Counted from the stretch's first letter, positions 39,617-53,919 are shown. The stretch: 64,000 nucleotides of DNA from Circinella umbellata (GCA_025093555.1 JAIWNF010000003.1:248001-312000), one strand, 5' to 3'. Notes: generated by a model from the letters alone, not told the origin. Made by a program: numbers and translations.

Positions 39617-41664
39617 ATGACAATTCCTCTTCATTACTCCGAGAGATACGTCAACCAACGTTATAATAAAGCCCTGCAAATCGTTCAATACTTACCAGCC
39701 TCTTCGAGTTTTCAACCGACACGAGAAGAAAAACTAGAGGTTGGTTAATGATAAAAATAAATAAATGAAATGAAATGAAACAAGTTTTTGAATTCAATAT
39801 ATCTTTTTTTGTTACGCGACACTATTTTTCCAGCTTTATGCTTATTATAAGCAGGTTTCACATGGCGACATAAATACTCCAAGGCCAGGTTTATTTGATA
39901 TGGTTGGCAGAGCAAAATGGTAATATTGATATTAATATCTTTATTCTATATTTCTATTCATTTGCTCATTAAACTTCAAAAAAAAAAAATTGGATTGTTA
40001 ATGATACAGGGATGCTTGGAAGAAATTGGAAGGGATTAATCGTCTGGAAGCTCGGTATCAATATACTGAAACGTTGTTACGCTCAGCAACAGAGGTTTGT
40101 TATTGGTTATCGTAGTTATGCTATGTACTATATGTTAAGAGATACTTTCAAAAAGAGTATGATTAACATATCATTCTCTTTTGTTTGTTTTAGGCATATA
40201 AACGGAATGCTGGTCGGTCAACTGCAGAGCAAATCATACAAGCATTCGCTTTGATGCATCCTTCAGGTGATCATGATAGTGAAGGGGATGAAATTACAGA
40301 TGATGCTATTACTACACATGATGAAGATGAAGACGGTAAATTATTTTGTTTTTATTTTCTTGACGAGGTCAGGTAATCGAAGAGAGATAAGTGATGCCGG
40401 GCTCATTGTAAGATAAAAAAAACATATCTGTCTATCTAGATGGTAGCAGTATAGCATCAGCTGAAGCAGAAGAACAAGCTTATCTATATGAAGTACAGGC
40501 CAATGTTAATAATAATACTGCAACACCAAGACGACGGCTTGTATCCCCACGACAACAGCATCAGCGGTTATCATGGTATGAAAGAGCATCGTCAGCAGCA
40601 TCTTCCATGATAACTGCACCTACTGGGCAATCTAGAACAACTTCTCCTTCCAATGATCGACTTTTACCTCATATGATTCCACCACGCGAACGAGCTGCTA
40701 GACAACAGGCACAACGTAATAGTGCTAGCTATGATGAAGATAACTTGGATCCATGGGCACAACATCCGGCCGGAGGATTGCATCAACAACAGCGAGAGCA
40801 TAACTGTAATAGTAGTAGCGATGAAGACGATCATCCAATTAATAGTAGCAGTAAATTGAGTAGAGCTACATCACCACGATATCAACAACAACAACGATTA
40901 ATTAATCAACATCGGTCTGCCGCTGCTGCACAAGCACAAGTACAGACAACCATACAACCTTCACCTGTTTATAGCACCTCATCATCCGTCACAGCCACAC
41001 CTCGAAATCCGTCAACGCTTCAAAATGTGTATAATAGTAATAATAATATTCATAATAATAATTTTTCCTTTGGCACTACCAGTAACAGAGTAACACCGGA
41101 TTCGCAATATATGTCAGTAGTTACACTGGGTCCTGCCACCAAACGAGCGCTGGAATCGCTCCAAACAGAAGTCATAGCTTTGAATAGTCGGATTGATGAA
41201 ATACGGCGTGAATTAGTAATTCGTGACCAACGTGACTCAGTAACAGCAGCAGCAGCAAAAGTAGTAGAAGCTGCGGGTACAAAAAAGAAACGTATTTCAA
41301 GTGGATCGACATTGAGCAGTATTTTACCAAGACGAACAATCAGTAGTGAAGATAGTAGCAGCAGTAACGGAGATGATGATATATCAGATAGTTGGAAATG
41401 GGTCATTAAGGTGAGTTTTATCACATATATTCATACATCTCCTCTTTTTTGTCATTTTTTTCCCGAATAACAAAAGTCCATATACTAAATTGAAAAATTG
41501 ATAAGGCTGCTGCAAAACATGCCGCAGTCAATTTAATTACAGTGTTTGCGTTACTTCTGATTTTATATAAACGAGGAAGTCCCGTAGCCTATGTAATTAC
41601 TGGGCAAGCTTCCAAACTCTGGGAGAACGTAAAGAATCGTGTTTTATTTCAAACCGTAGTTTAA
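39617..41664 (+). CDS. Acyl-CoA-binding domain protein with C-terminal membrane anchor (ACBD5/Atg37-like)
   Basis: Six exons (39617-39739, 39834-39919, 40010-40094, 40194-40335, 40440-41410, 41506-41664) join in phase to 521 aa. Residues about 5-95 form an ACBP domain: [47 protein letters not shown], then a helix ending TEAYKR. A long disordered Ser/Gln/Asn-rich middle is followed by a coiled-coil helix ([27 protein letters not shown]) and a C-terminal hydrophobic segment ([16 protein letters not shown]). This layout matches peroxisomal tail-anchored ACBD4/5 and yeast Atg37, which bind long-chain acyl-CoA and act in pexophagy and organelle contacts. The donor of intron 1 (GTTGGT) is unusual but is required by the domain continuity. 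Confidence 0.9.
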
Positions 41665-41918
41665 CGACCTCTCTTTTGTTGTACATGTCAGATGCAAATA
41701 GTTTTTTTTAATAATAATAATATTAATAATAATAGTTAACTAATTAAAAATAATCAAGAAGAAAAAAGTAAATTAAGAGCACAATACAAGAAAGGAAAAG
41801 AAAGCTGATTGTATAATAGAACTTTTATGATGAAAAAAAAGAGAACAAATGATTTTTTTTGGTGGGATGCGTGATGATATGATGTGGTTTATATGTTTTT
41901 CTTGTTTTTGTTTTTTTC

Positions 41919-44900
41919 TTATCTTCTTGCAAAGTCAATAAGACATAAACCATAATGAATTTGTGATGATAATCGACCAAACTCATTCGATTGAATCTTC
42001 AAAGTTTCTTGAAGATTATCGTGAATACCATTATCAGGGTTAGCAACAATGATATCACCATGAATTGTCAAAAATGCATTTAACCATGCTTGTGCCATTT
42101 CAAAATTTTTGCGTGACTCCAACATTTGTAAGATGGCCTCTACATAATAATTCATGCAGCTGAGCTCGGAATCAACGGGCATAGTCCGAATTTCTACATC
42201 CATCGAGGAAGGGCTAAGTGTCTTGGCATATGTAGTAAAAGCAGTATCTATTATTATTATTATTGTTATTGTTTCAGTTGATAAATCAGTTAGTAAAAGC
42301 AGGTAACTAGATGATATTACTATTACTGCTACTGCTTTGAATGACATATTAAAAGTAACTTACAATTATTGTTTTCATGACCAGATCGAAGATGACGAGT
42401 AAACTCAGTTTCAACATCAAGTTGCGACATTTGGAGTCGTCTTGACGAATCATCATCAGAATTCTTAATTTTATCAGATAAGTCAAGTGTAGGTTTCGCA
42501 CCTCCAACAGTTGGAAGGAAGAATGGTGCTTTTTCAGGTTTCTTGGGTGCTTCTTTAGGCTTGTTACGTTGCTATAAAATTGATTTTCAAATTTTTATCA
42601 ATACTATCGCCCATTAAACCAATTCTCTTTTTTTATTCGTTTATCCATTACCTTAATTGTATCCAAATTTAAAAGGTTTTGCCATTTGGCTTTTGGTTCC
42701 AACGATAATGTAATCATTTCCTCTGTAAGTTGCTCCGCAGTATTCAAATCTTCACCTAATTGTGTTGGTGGTTCCAACTCTTCCTCTTCGTCATTACCAT
42801 CTATATACAAATGTAGTATATTAGTTTATAATCCTAATTACACGGGCTCCTCCTATTGTTCTATCTACTCTGATGTGAAAACAAAATAGAGTACATTACC
42901 TTGTTCGTCCATTCCAGCAAGAGATGGAAGTTCGAGCAGCTCAGCTACTTCATCATCTACTATACTATGTAATGAAATATTGGCAAATTGCGTACGGTTG
43001 GCCCTGTGAAACAAATTCAAAATATACCATTAGTTCATTAGATCAGTATTAATATTTTTTTACAACTTTTTTTTTAAAAGAAATTACTTACCATAAAAAG
43101 ATACCAACATTATCAACATGAGCTGTTGCTAAAAAGTCGCCTGTTGGAGAAAAAGTAAGACTAGATACTACATCTTCTACCTTAAAAATATCAACCATTG
43201 TACTTGAAGGAAGGTCCCAAGTACGAACAGTAGTATCAAGAGATGCAGAAACAATCCACCGACCATCAGGACTAAATGTCTAATAACAATACCGAAATAA
43301 CAGCCAAAACGAGAACAAAATTAGTCACTATGCGAATGAAAACAGAATATCCCATTGCAATAAGTTCTTATTGATTACACTTACAATATCTGTTATTCGG
43401 TTTCTATGACCCCAAAATTCTCTGATAATATTTCTAGTTTCCAAATCAATGACTCGAATACTTAGATCGTCACATGCAACAGCCAAAAGATTATTTTCTT
43501 GGTGAAATACAATTTTAACAATAGGTGAGTCTAATTCAACTGTATGCAAAACAACGCCTGCTTTGAAATCCCAAACCTAAAATATATAGTTTGAAGAAAA
43601 AGTTTACATTTATAAGATTAAAAAATATTCTTGCAAACAAATAAATATATAAACAAAATACAAACAAACCTTAATTTTACGATCTACCGATCCACTAATT
43701 AGATAACGATTGGCAATATCAGTTGCAAGGCCCGTAATTGCCTTTTTATGACCATCTGCACCAGAATACACTTTTCGGTGAAGACCTGATTGCAAATTAA
43801 ACATATCAATTTGTCCAGAAGCAGAGCCAATGAAACCGAAATTACCACATGCACTGATACATGCCACCTTATTTGCACTTTTATCTGAGCTAAGAAGTGC
43901 GTGATCTCCTATCGCCTTATTCTTAGTACGCCATGTGCGACCACCATTATCATTCATATGACATGTAATGACATTGGCCCACTCCTTGTCCTTTGCAGAA
44001 CCTATAATCGCATCATTATAATCATCATCACAAAAAAATAGTATCAGTATCTCCACCACATATATAAATAATCCGCATTTCGTAAACTAAGATGAAAAAA
44101 TGTACCAGACGCAAATTCAGTAATGATGGGCAGCTTGAGAGATTCTTCAGTAACGCCTCGAGATTTTGCCTTCTTGGCGATGTGGCCTTGGGAAAATTCA
44201 TAATTTTGTGCATCGCGAACAGTTGAAAACATACGTAATGCTCTATCACGACCAGCACTGAGAATGCGAGTTCCATCATTTCCATAGTATTGAATTTTGG
44301 TAGGTGGTGCAAAATGACCACTACGAGATTTAAGTGGCAATGGCACCGCATTATCTTGTTCAAAAATCCATTGCTGAAGAATAATAATATTAGAAGTAAT
44401 TATTCAGTATCCGCGAGCTCTATGTAATTTTTTTTTCTCTTAGACATGTATGACATGTATATAATTTACCTTGACAGCATTATCAGCACCAGCTGAAACT
44501 AATATAGGCTGGCTATTCAAAAAGGTAAGTGATGTAATCAACGCACTGTGCGCTCCCTTCATATTATGTACAAGTCTTCGGTTTGTAAGATCCCATAATG
44601 CAATATCACCGTGCATATTACCAGTTGCCATGACTTGTTGTTCATCTATATATATATATATATATATGCCATAATTAGCTCTTTACTATCTAGTCTACTT
44701 TACACCTCTTCCATATATATACTCATCTTTCTATGTTTATAATATATTGATTTTTTCTTACCTGTTCTAAATGAAATAGATGTGACTCGATCATCTTGAT
44801 GAACAGCATCAATTTTTTCGTCCACTTTTATATTATGCAAAATTACAGATCCGTTCAACAAACCAACTGCAACAACATCCACCACAGGTGACTGTTCAAG

Positions 44901-45833
44901 ACATGTCACTGCTGATCCAAATGATGGAAATTGATAAACCATCTTACTGACACGTACATTCCATATTTGCATTGTACCTTGAGTACTACCAATCAATAAT
45001 TTGTTGAGATACGTACTAGGATGGATCATTGTTGTTGCGGTGAATCCTTCTCCAAATTCAATTTCGGTATATAATTCTATGTTATATATATAAATTGTTG
45101 AGTTCATTCAATTCCAATATGGTGTTGTTGTAAACCTATACATCACTTGTCGTTTTCAAATAATTACCTCCAGATTTGATATTCCACATTCTCAATACAT
45201 TATCATCACACAAGCTTGCAATATATTGACCGAGAACAAGGATTTGCATAATTGAATAATTTCCTTCACCTTCAATACGAGCAAACTATATGGTATGGAT
45301 ATTAGATTAGTATATTGGTTAGTACGAGAGTCAAACTGTGTCTTATTCGACCGAAAAAAATGATTTCTTTATCTGTATTTACCTCTTTGCCTCGCTTATA
45401 AGTAGCAATTGTAGTACCATGAGCCACGAATGTCATGCCAGCTGCAGAAGTTAATGCTGTGATCGGTTCAGGTGTTCTAGGACTAACAAACAACAAGTTC
45501 ATTTTTGCCAACTAAAGTTACATAAATATAAATAAATATATATTTATAATTCAATTGAGTACAATAGTTCATTTCATTGATAACATTTGTTCCGCGATTT
45601 ATAGTTCACTTTCTTAATTTTTTGTCTTTGATCGGTGTAAAGCTTACATTGTAGGTTTGAAAGTTATGTCCAACACAAGTAGTCATAAAAAAATCTTGAC
45701 CTCGAGTTTCAATCACACATGGAACGTCATTAGTAATATAACCTAATGCACGGAATGGTTGAAATACTCGTGATCGTGTTGGATTGCGTGATTTGTTTTC
45801 AACACGGCGACGTTTTTCCTCAGGTGCAACCAT
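41919..45833 (-). CDS. UTP21: U3 snoRNP-associated WD-repeat protein Utp21/WDR36
   Basis: Thirteen exons (45648-45833, 45383-45511, 45168-45285, 44762-45076, 44470-44645, 44106-44373, 43670-44001, 43385-43576, 43092-43279, 42900-43003, 42652-42800, 42364-42571, 41919-42247) join in phase to 897 aa; the yeast protein is about 940. The start (RSRVFQPFRALGYITNDVP) and FMTTCVGHNFQTYN are the family N-terminus. Tandem beta-propellers follow, with WD units such as MQIWNV, IALWDL, GHRNRITDI and TVRTWDL. The C-terminal Utp21 domain runs from LLNLDTIKQR to LCLIDFARR. It belongs to the SSU processome in the nucleolus and is needed for 18S rRNA maturation. Confidence 0.95.
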
Positions 45834-46328
45834 TAAGGTACTATTATTATTGTTGTTGCTAGTGGTGGTGGTGAATGTAGAGCGAGATCGATCGTCAACT
45901 TTTTTTTTGACCTTTTAAAATTCAAAAATCAATGCACCAAAAAAGCCAAACAGTCACGGAATTCCCGCCGCTCACCCCTTTTGTCGGCTCTCAATATGAC
46001 AACTTCTCCCATTAATTTACATTTCTATGGATATTGGTAATGTAGCTGTAGATAGATATTTGTATGATATTACTTATCACAAGGTATTGATTTTTTTTCA
46101 TAGTACTCGATGCTTATTTAGTTAATTTACTAAGTGAATACTATCATACTGTAAGTGATTATATGCTAGCTTGTTCAACAATTGAAATAAAGCAAAAAGA
46201 GCGTTATCAGCGTAGAAAAATAGTTATACAGAAATTTTCTAAAAGATCAGAAAGCAGATAAAAGTTAAAATAGCATCGAGTCATTTATATTACTAACACT
46301 TTTATTTATTAAACTGTCATTAAGCCTT
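45834..46328. promoter_or_regulatory. UTP21 promoter / SEC21 3' region
   Basis: About 500 bp between tandem minus-strand genes. AT-rich, with a short GC-richer patch at 45955-45990. No element is assigned. Confidence 0.4.
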
Positions 46329-48252
46329 TTACGCAATAGCAGAAAGAACAATTTGGGATACATTAATATCATCGCTCCGTACAGATAGTTCGAATGCTAC
46401 GCCTGCTGCACTACTAAAAGTCATTCGGCATCGCGTCAATACTTTGCTTCCTCCCACAAATGTACCTGCAAGTAAGAGAATATGTGTAGCATTGTTCTTG
46501 GGTAATGCACTATCTTCCAGTGGTTCCATACCCAAAAGGCCAATAATCAAAGAGCATGCAGCTATATATAAAAATGAATGTATAATGTGCTTAACATGAA
46601 AAATTCCTATTCTTCTTTCTCTTGTTTTTTGTCGATATTACTATTACTATTATTACCCTTCAAGCTTGGTGCCTTATCTTTATCCAATTCAAATTGTTCA
46701 ATTGCTTCATTGTTTTCAAGCGGCTCCCATTCTTCTGAGAAGTTAGAAATGTATGTAGGACGGATATAGTCATTTGTGGACACTTCAATGTCTTCAACTT
46801 GATACTCATCATCATAGCCTTCAGGATCAGCTTCACCAGTAGTAGGATCACAATCCTTAACATCGAATGTAAGCGTATTTGTGAAACTTACTATAAAGTT
46901 GTTATATCAATTCCATCAAATTCAAATTCAAAAAACCACTATAATAACCACATCAAATCTTAACATATGAGATTTTATAAACCTACCAACTGGGAAATCT
47001 CCGTCATCTTCTCGTTCAAAGGCAACATAAATTACACCAGGCACATTGTATTCCAGCTTCTCTGCAGATAATTGCGCAACCTTGGTTAATCCACAGTCAT
47101 CAATTTCTGGTTGCATAACCATATCCACATTTTCCAATAATTGATCATTGAGGGTATTGGTACAGTTGAATTGGAAAACCAAATGTCGCCCGAACGTATG
47201 CTTAACACAATGGACCATATATTCTGTTTCACTTTCAGTTAGCTCGGTTGGTTTGGCGGAACTTTTGAACAATGTACCAAATGCTGAAAATTCGGGAACA
47301 GCAGCAAGTTGCTCAGCATAAGCAGCTTGTTGATCTAAAGTGGATACCTTGGAAGGTGTAGCAATTCCAGGAGTGGAAACAGGTCCTCTAACGGCTGGTG
47401 AGCCAGGGATTTGAGATGATGGTGTTTTGACCATGGGAATAGGTGTAATGTCTTGGGTTCGTACTCCTATTAATAGAAATTTTACCTGTTATTAGCATAC
47501 AAATAATGAAGAGCTCATTCGTTTTTCGTGGATACTTACTACGTCGTTCTTCATCTTCTTGAGCTTTGCTAATAATAGGAACGGATTCCAAGTTAAATTC
47601 TTGATCATTGCCAAGGGGATTGTTAATATATTCAGCCAACTGGCGTTCCAATGTCGGAAGTGCAAATGTAGCATCTAAGCATAATAAAAAAATAAATGTA
47701 TATAATCAATTCAATATATTTGAATACTGGTAATATAGTAGATTAAGAGCAAGCTATTACTATTATCATTATTACCATCTTGAACATACTGCTTGGAAAT
47801 GCTTTCATTATCCATAAGTGCTAAAGCAAGAGCGGCACGGTCTCGTACCTCATCATCAGTATCATCCAAGCATCTACCATAACAAGTTTAGCAGAAAAAA
47901 AATATATATTGTTAATATCCGTTACACTTATTCCTCACTAATATTTATGTATATATCTCTACCTTGTCAATAACACATGGATCGATCTTTTAACAGATGG
48001 GTCTTCCACATAAACGCCAAACTTAGTAAGAGCATTTACAGCAGCAGCACGAACAATGGAGTTTTCTAGAATGACACGATTATAAATATAACGAATATAC
48101 TTTGTTGGGGTCGCAGTCTTTGGACCTTCGACACCCAAAAGATGTAAAACGCGGACAGACAGCTTAGTAAATTCACAATCCTCGATAAATTCGCAAAGAT
48201 GAGAAAGTGCTAATAAAATTGATTATTTTTCTTGTTAATATCCAACCTTAAG

Positions 48253-48289
<37 letters not shown>

Positions 48290-50312
48290 AGCCATTTTCA
48301 ATCATGTTACCTGTATCCTTGCTATCCGAAATAAACTTGACCATGTCAAAAATAGCTTCCACAACAGTTTTTTTAAACTCATAACCACCCTCGTCACGTA
48401 AAACACCACTCAAAAAAGACAACATGACGGCTTGTTTGGTGGGGAATTTCAAACACAATGAACGTATAGCATCTACCACGATGACCTTAAATTCATCCGA
48501 TATTTCACTCATAAACCCACTGATTTGTTTCATAAGACGATCTACAGATGCTTCGTTGCCGGTTTTAAGCAAAGTTGTGATAGCAAATGTGGCGATACTA
48601 CGGTTTTGGTCGGTGATGAGATTTTCCATATCAAGATTGCAAGGCGAAACAGCAGCTGGTTTAGCCAAAGCAAGATTGCTTAAAATACGGATAGAAGCAA
48701 ATCGCAATGTTGGCTTAGGTGATGAAAGGAAAAGTTGCAATACTATTTGAACAAAAAAATAGAAATTGGTCAGTAATTATTGTCGCTATATAGATTATTA
48801 ATTTGCGTTCAAACATACCAGAAATTGCAGGATAAAGCTCTTTCGAAGATGCATCTGGCATGGCACAAATAGCGCGGGCGGCTTCAAGATTAACCATGTC
48901 ATCTTTATGTCGCAAATATCCTTCCAATAACTCGTAAATACGTTGTGTTGATCTATAATAATACGGCGAAAAATGTGAGCTTAATCCTTCAAATTACATA
49001 TATTCCAAACAAAATGATCCTTTTTCATTTACCCTGGATCTTCTTCCATAACTTTGCATGCATAACGAATTAATAAACAAACAGCTGCAGGGTTTTGAAG
49101 GGGACTACCGCCACCGCCACCAAACAATCCACCACGTGAAGAACCAGAAAAAGTTTGGACTAATTTGGTAATAGCCATACGATCATGTTGACGTATAAGG
49201 TACAAAAGACCTAGTGCATGATATTGTGTGCAATTGCTTGTTGAAATAATAGCCTGAGAGGGGTTTTGTTGTTGTCCAAAACTTGACATGTAACTAGATG
49301 CTACTGAGGAGAACCCTGATCCAGATGATTTTGCATTGGCAGCTTCTTGAACTTCATTTGCCCATCTGCGTACGATATCCTTGGCAACATTGAAAAGGTG
49401 ATACGATGATACAAGAGCAGCGGATGATACAGAAGGAGTTTTATCCACAATTGATGCTTTCAAAATACGTTCGATACCTTGGATCATGGATGGCTAATAG
49501 TAGAAAAGAAGACAAAAAATACATAAGTTTCATTATTGAAATAATATCAGTCGTGTAATCTACAAGTAGTCTTACGTCAGTAATAAGGCATAAAGCTCGA
49601 ATGGCATTAGCACGATAAATGGTTTCTTGTTTAGATTGTATATCCTTGATCAAAGACTGTGTAACCATAATAACATCTTCTGCTACTCCTGAAAGCTCTT
49701 TTATCACCAAATACATCATTTGTCTTAAAGATGTCTATTTATCAAAGAAAATGGATAGATCTGTGAGTTGCTGCTTGGCGATGATATTATAAATAAAGAG
49801 ATTACATACATCTTTGGATTGAAAAAGTTTGATCACATTAAAAAAGAGATCAGTTGCTTCCTTAACGTTAAAAGGTTCACCATGGTAAAGAAGGTAAATG
49901 ATTTTTGTCAGTAATACTCGACATTTTCGTGCATTAATAGGTGTATCATTGAAAGCGCGAGCTTCTTGTAGAACGGTCGTCTTGTCGATATGGTAAAACA
50001 GACCGAGGTCTATATAAAAGATAAAAGAAAATGAGACCATTCCCGCTTATTAGAAGTTGTACTTGCATAAAATGGTCAAGCACCCTCTCATTAGCTTTCA
50101 CATCTTTATGCAATCACAACAGTTTTCCTTTTTTCTTTTCTTTTCTAATGACTCTAAATATTTTAAGCAAATAGACCAATATTTTTTTCTCTTCCTTCTA
50201 CACCTGCGACGCGTCACATAACAGCTTTCTGAAAGAAAGAAAAAAAGGGTTTCGAATTGAAATTGAAAAATAATTTACCGCTGCTATCTTCGTCTCGTTT
50301 GGCGTAGCTCAT
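46329..50312 (-). CDS. SEC21: Coatomer subunit gamma (COPI, Sec21)
   Basis: Twelve exons (50279-50312, 49810-50009, 49576-49734, 49033-49493, 48819-48952, 48311-48742, 47963-48209, 47776-47873, 47540-47674, 46987-47466, 46657-46890, 46329-46561) join in phase to 948 aa (yeast 935). The adaptin-like helical solenoid starts at [21 protein letters not shown] and includes [12 protein letters not shown] and [12 protein letters not shown]. After a Pro/Ser linker comes the appendage domain, with [32 protein letters not shown] and the C-terminal block [28 protein letters not shown]. It is a core subunit of the COPI coat for Golgi-to-ER retrograde vesicles. The first exon is only 34 nt. A Gly/Ser insert (about 280-290) is local. 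Confidence 0.95.
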
Positions 50313-51249
50313 ATGTGTTTAATGTAGTTCACTCGTTAGTCACTATATCTGTTATGACGATGGCGATGATAAATGATACGAGATGATTTATAAGATTAAA
50401 TTTAATTAAAGTGTGGTGGTTGCTATTATTTTTTTTTGTTGGCCTTACTGCTGCTTTGGTTTTCGAGGAACCTTTAAAAAAGTAGGGCGGGAGTGGAAAC
50501 ACGACGTGGCATTTATGTAACGAATCCTAATACATTTCTCTTTTTGGATATAGCAATGAAGACCAGATCGAAGCTAGTTTTAAATTTTCTATTACTAACA
50601 GTTGTTCATTATACAGTCTTATTGACCTTTTTATTACTGCATAGATCCTACACTTATTTAATTCGTACTCAATTAGTTATCAACGATTGTCACAACGTGT
50701 ATTTGCCATAGGCATAACTATTATAATAACCATGACAACCAAACCTTAATATCCCTTCTGTAAAAATCAATGCTTCAAAATGTCTGTGGAGCTTTCTCCC
50801 GCCCCACAAAAAAAGAGGTAAGTCATGCAATAATCTATTAACTCAACAATAAACGATTATGTATCATTATATATACTAGATCGCTTATAGTGCCTTGTGA
50901 TTTTTTTTAGCTTATCCTTGTCAAACTCCAGATAGACTAGCAAACATTTATTACATCTGATATGCGCAAGTTACTCACACAATATATTTTTCTACTAAGA
51001 ATGATACTATCTGAACGCAATTCATTATAAAACTTACTGTGATAGCCATTTATCTTAAATTATTGTCTAGCCTAACATATTATGATAAAAATTATATGAT
51101 TTGTAGCAGATCTTGCCTGCGCACAATAACTAATTCAAAATAATTTTCTTTTGGCGGAATCATTATATTTTTTATTTACTTTTCGGTAACCTAAAATGCA
51201 CAAAACTGTTTTTGTTTTTATTTTCTAATATATTGTGAACAGCAGGAAA
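50313..51249. promoter_or_regulatory. Divergent promoter region, SEC21 / TCD gene
   Basis: Intergenic DNA between divergent genes. The 9-bp core GGGCGGGAG occurs at about 50484 and inverted at about 50797, each next to an A- or T-run. They could be regulatory GC boxes or ends of a small element. Open frames here are short and are not called. Confidence 0.35.
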
Positions 51250-53146
51250 ATGGCAAGCATTACAACCGCCGATCGCATTTCCGATTTTCTTCATAAGCAT
51301 GAGCACGTTGCCAAACTTACTTTAACGGCAGTAGCTGCATCAACATTAACAGCAACAACCATTCTTAGTTATCAAGCGGCACGACGACGATTTCAAGCAC
51401 GCGCTCTAGTACGTGACGCCAAGCGACGTCCAAGCAGCAAAAAACATTCACTTAATCAATCACCACTCAATGAGACATTAATCGATGAGCAACTCTCACA
51501 AACGATTGAATTTCTTGGAAAAGAACGAGCAGAAAAAATGCAAAATTCGTTTGTTATTATTGTTGGAGCAGGTGGTGTGGGATCATGGGCAGCTCTCATG
51601 TTACTTCGTGCTGGTGTCAAAAAAATTCGTATCATTGACTTCGATCAGGTGACACTAAGCAGTTTGAATCGACACGCTGTAGCAACATTAGATGATGTGG
51701 GAACACCTAAAGTAAAAGCTATCAAGAAACATTTTGAGAAAATCGCTCCGTTTGTACAAGTTGATAGTCAAATTGAATTGTTTACCAAGGATAATGCAGA
51801 TGAATTACTGTCAGGTAGAACTTTTCTTCACTTTTCATAGATTCATTTTGTTTTCAAATTCAGTTGATGGATGATTTTTTCATTAACTAAAGTAATGATA
51901 TACTAATAGGTTCACCGGATTATATTGTGGATGCTATTGATAACATTGATACCAAACTTGATTTGATCAAGTACTGTTATGACCGCAAGCTCAAGGTTAT
52001 TAGTTCTATGGGTGCTGGTGCTAAAGCTGATCCTTCTCGTGTACAGATAGCTGACATTAGTGAAACATTAGGTAAAACGTCAGAATGTACACACATAGCC
52101 ATCTAAATCGTGAGAGAATGTTTTGGTTGATTTAAAATGTTTCATTCTTATTAGAGGACCAATTGGCACGTGCCGTGCGAAAAAAGTTAAAGAAAATGAA
52201 TATTGAATCTGGTGTCCCTGTTGTTTATTCTGCTGAAAAACCGCATCATGTCAAATTACTTCCATTGGGTATTGTATTGGATATAATATTTAAAAAAACT
52301 ATTTGTGCGTGGAGGAAAAATGGGAAAAGTATTCAAGGATGACGAAGTTGGAAAACTAAAAATAAACCGATTTTTTCCCAAATGTTTATTTAAATAGAGG
52401 AAGAAAGAGTAAAAGAAGCTGATGATTTTGCAGCATTACCAGACTTTCGATCGCGGATATTACCAGTATTGGGAACTCTTCCCAGTATGTTTGGCATGGC
52501 CATTGCATCATTTGTGATATTAAAATTAGCAGAATATCCCAATTTTGAACCACTAACCATCAAATTACGTGATGGACTATATGCAAGAATCCATCGAGAC
52601 CTACTTGCAAGAGAATCCAATCAATATAAAAACAAGTAAGAATCAATTGGTTGCTATAGAGGACGAATTGATGGATGGATAATGGATAGAAAGAAAGGAC
52701 AGAAGGAGGTAAAAAGAGAGTAGGAGTGTTAAATTTAACACCAAAATTAGGAATTGTCCACTTGATCCGCGTGATGTCGGTTACATTTATGAAGAAATCT
52801 GGCAAGGAAGAAGCGTCTTATCGGGTCCAAGTGAACGCGTAGCACTGACACGATGGATCCGGGATAAGCCACTTTCATATATCAACACCGTTTGTATGAC
52901 AAAGGAGGAAGCAAAAGCACATGATAAGCTGCCTGTTGATGTGGATTTGAGACAACATTACGGTGATGGTAAGTAGTTTCTGAACATAACTGAGTACAGC
53001 TGAACAAGTACTTATCCATTTCTATCAATACAAATGTATACATATACTCATATCGCGTTATTTCTTCTATAGTTGTATATGATTTTATCTATAGTCGATT
53101 TGAAAGAGAGAAACAAATTCAAGGAGTCTGGGAGGATGTTTTTTAG
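51250..53146 (+). CDS. tRNA threonylcarbamoyladenosine dehydratase (TcdA/Tcd1-Tcd2 type)
   Basis: Six exons (51250-51814, 51910-52071, 52155-52268, 52398-52635, 52751-52968, 53073-53146) join in phase to 456 aa. An N-terminal hydrophobic segment (about 22-42) could anchor the protein; the yeast Tcd proteins are mitochondrial membrane-associated. The E1-like ThiF core shows VIIVGAGGVGSWAALMLLRAG (nucleotide binding), IRIIDFDQVTLSSLNRHAVAT, DDVGTPKVKAI, DYIVDAIDNIDTKLDLIKYC and VISSMGAGAKADPSRVQIADIS, with no E1 catalytic Cys context. The C-terminal LPVLGTLPSMFGMAIASF block is typical of the eukaryotic members. The family makes cyclic t6A at tRNA position 37 with ATP. The start is the first ATG in the exon. 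Confidence 0.93.
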
Positions 53147-53919
53147 ATAGTTTGACCAAATAATAACAATAATAATAAAAAAAATAGAAAAAGTATAATT
53201 GAGAAGAGTTATAGTAACGAATAGCATTGTTTGTATTTTGTACCACATTATAATTGAAAAAATACCAAAAAGAAACTTTTGAATGGCATGTCTTCTGCTG
53301 AAAATCACACAAAAATTTTATTGGTCTTGCAAAGATAAATGTGGGGTAAATCTAAATTTAGTTATGGTACATAAAATTTATTATAGAGACAATGTAGCAT
53401 TGTATATCATAGATCTGAAAACACCTTAGAATGATTCTCACATCCCATTATTATTATGCTACTAATAAAGGTTCCTCTATCATTTTATTTTTGACATATA
53501 GTTATCTATTTTGACGAAGAAACAAAAGTGATGCATAATATGCCAAAATATTTTTAATTTTGTGTATCCATTGCTGCATATAAATTTTAATTAGCGCGCT
53601 TTAACCAAGCCTGAGAATAAAATGACAAAAAAAATTCAACGCCTGTGAGCGCCCTAAGCAAGATAAAATCTGGTTTATATCTTGGTTTCAAGGAAGCTTT
53701 CTCGAGTTTCTGTTCCATACTATGTTTGGTGAAATGATACGTGCGTACAAAAGCGACTGGAGTGTATAAATACAGAGAGAAAAATTGAATTGAACTTCCC
53801 AAGACTCTTGTTGCTCTAGTTAAACGTGACCAAAATAAAAATAAAAAGAAAACAGTAACAACAATAATATTTAATAATAGCACATTAAGAACAATAGCAA
53901 AAAAAGTTTATCAACAGTA
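53147..53919. promoter_or_regulatory. TCD 3' region / MFS1 promoter
   Basis: AT-rich. A TATA-like GTGTATAAATACAG lies at about 53763-53774, roughly 150 bp before the MFS1 start. The overlapping minus-strand frames are shadows. Confidence 0.4.

Noticed and set aside
50493..50711. 72-aa plus-strand frame upstream of the TCD gene
   Set aside because: Short, with no homology cue, and located in the divergent promoter region.
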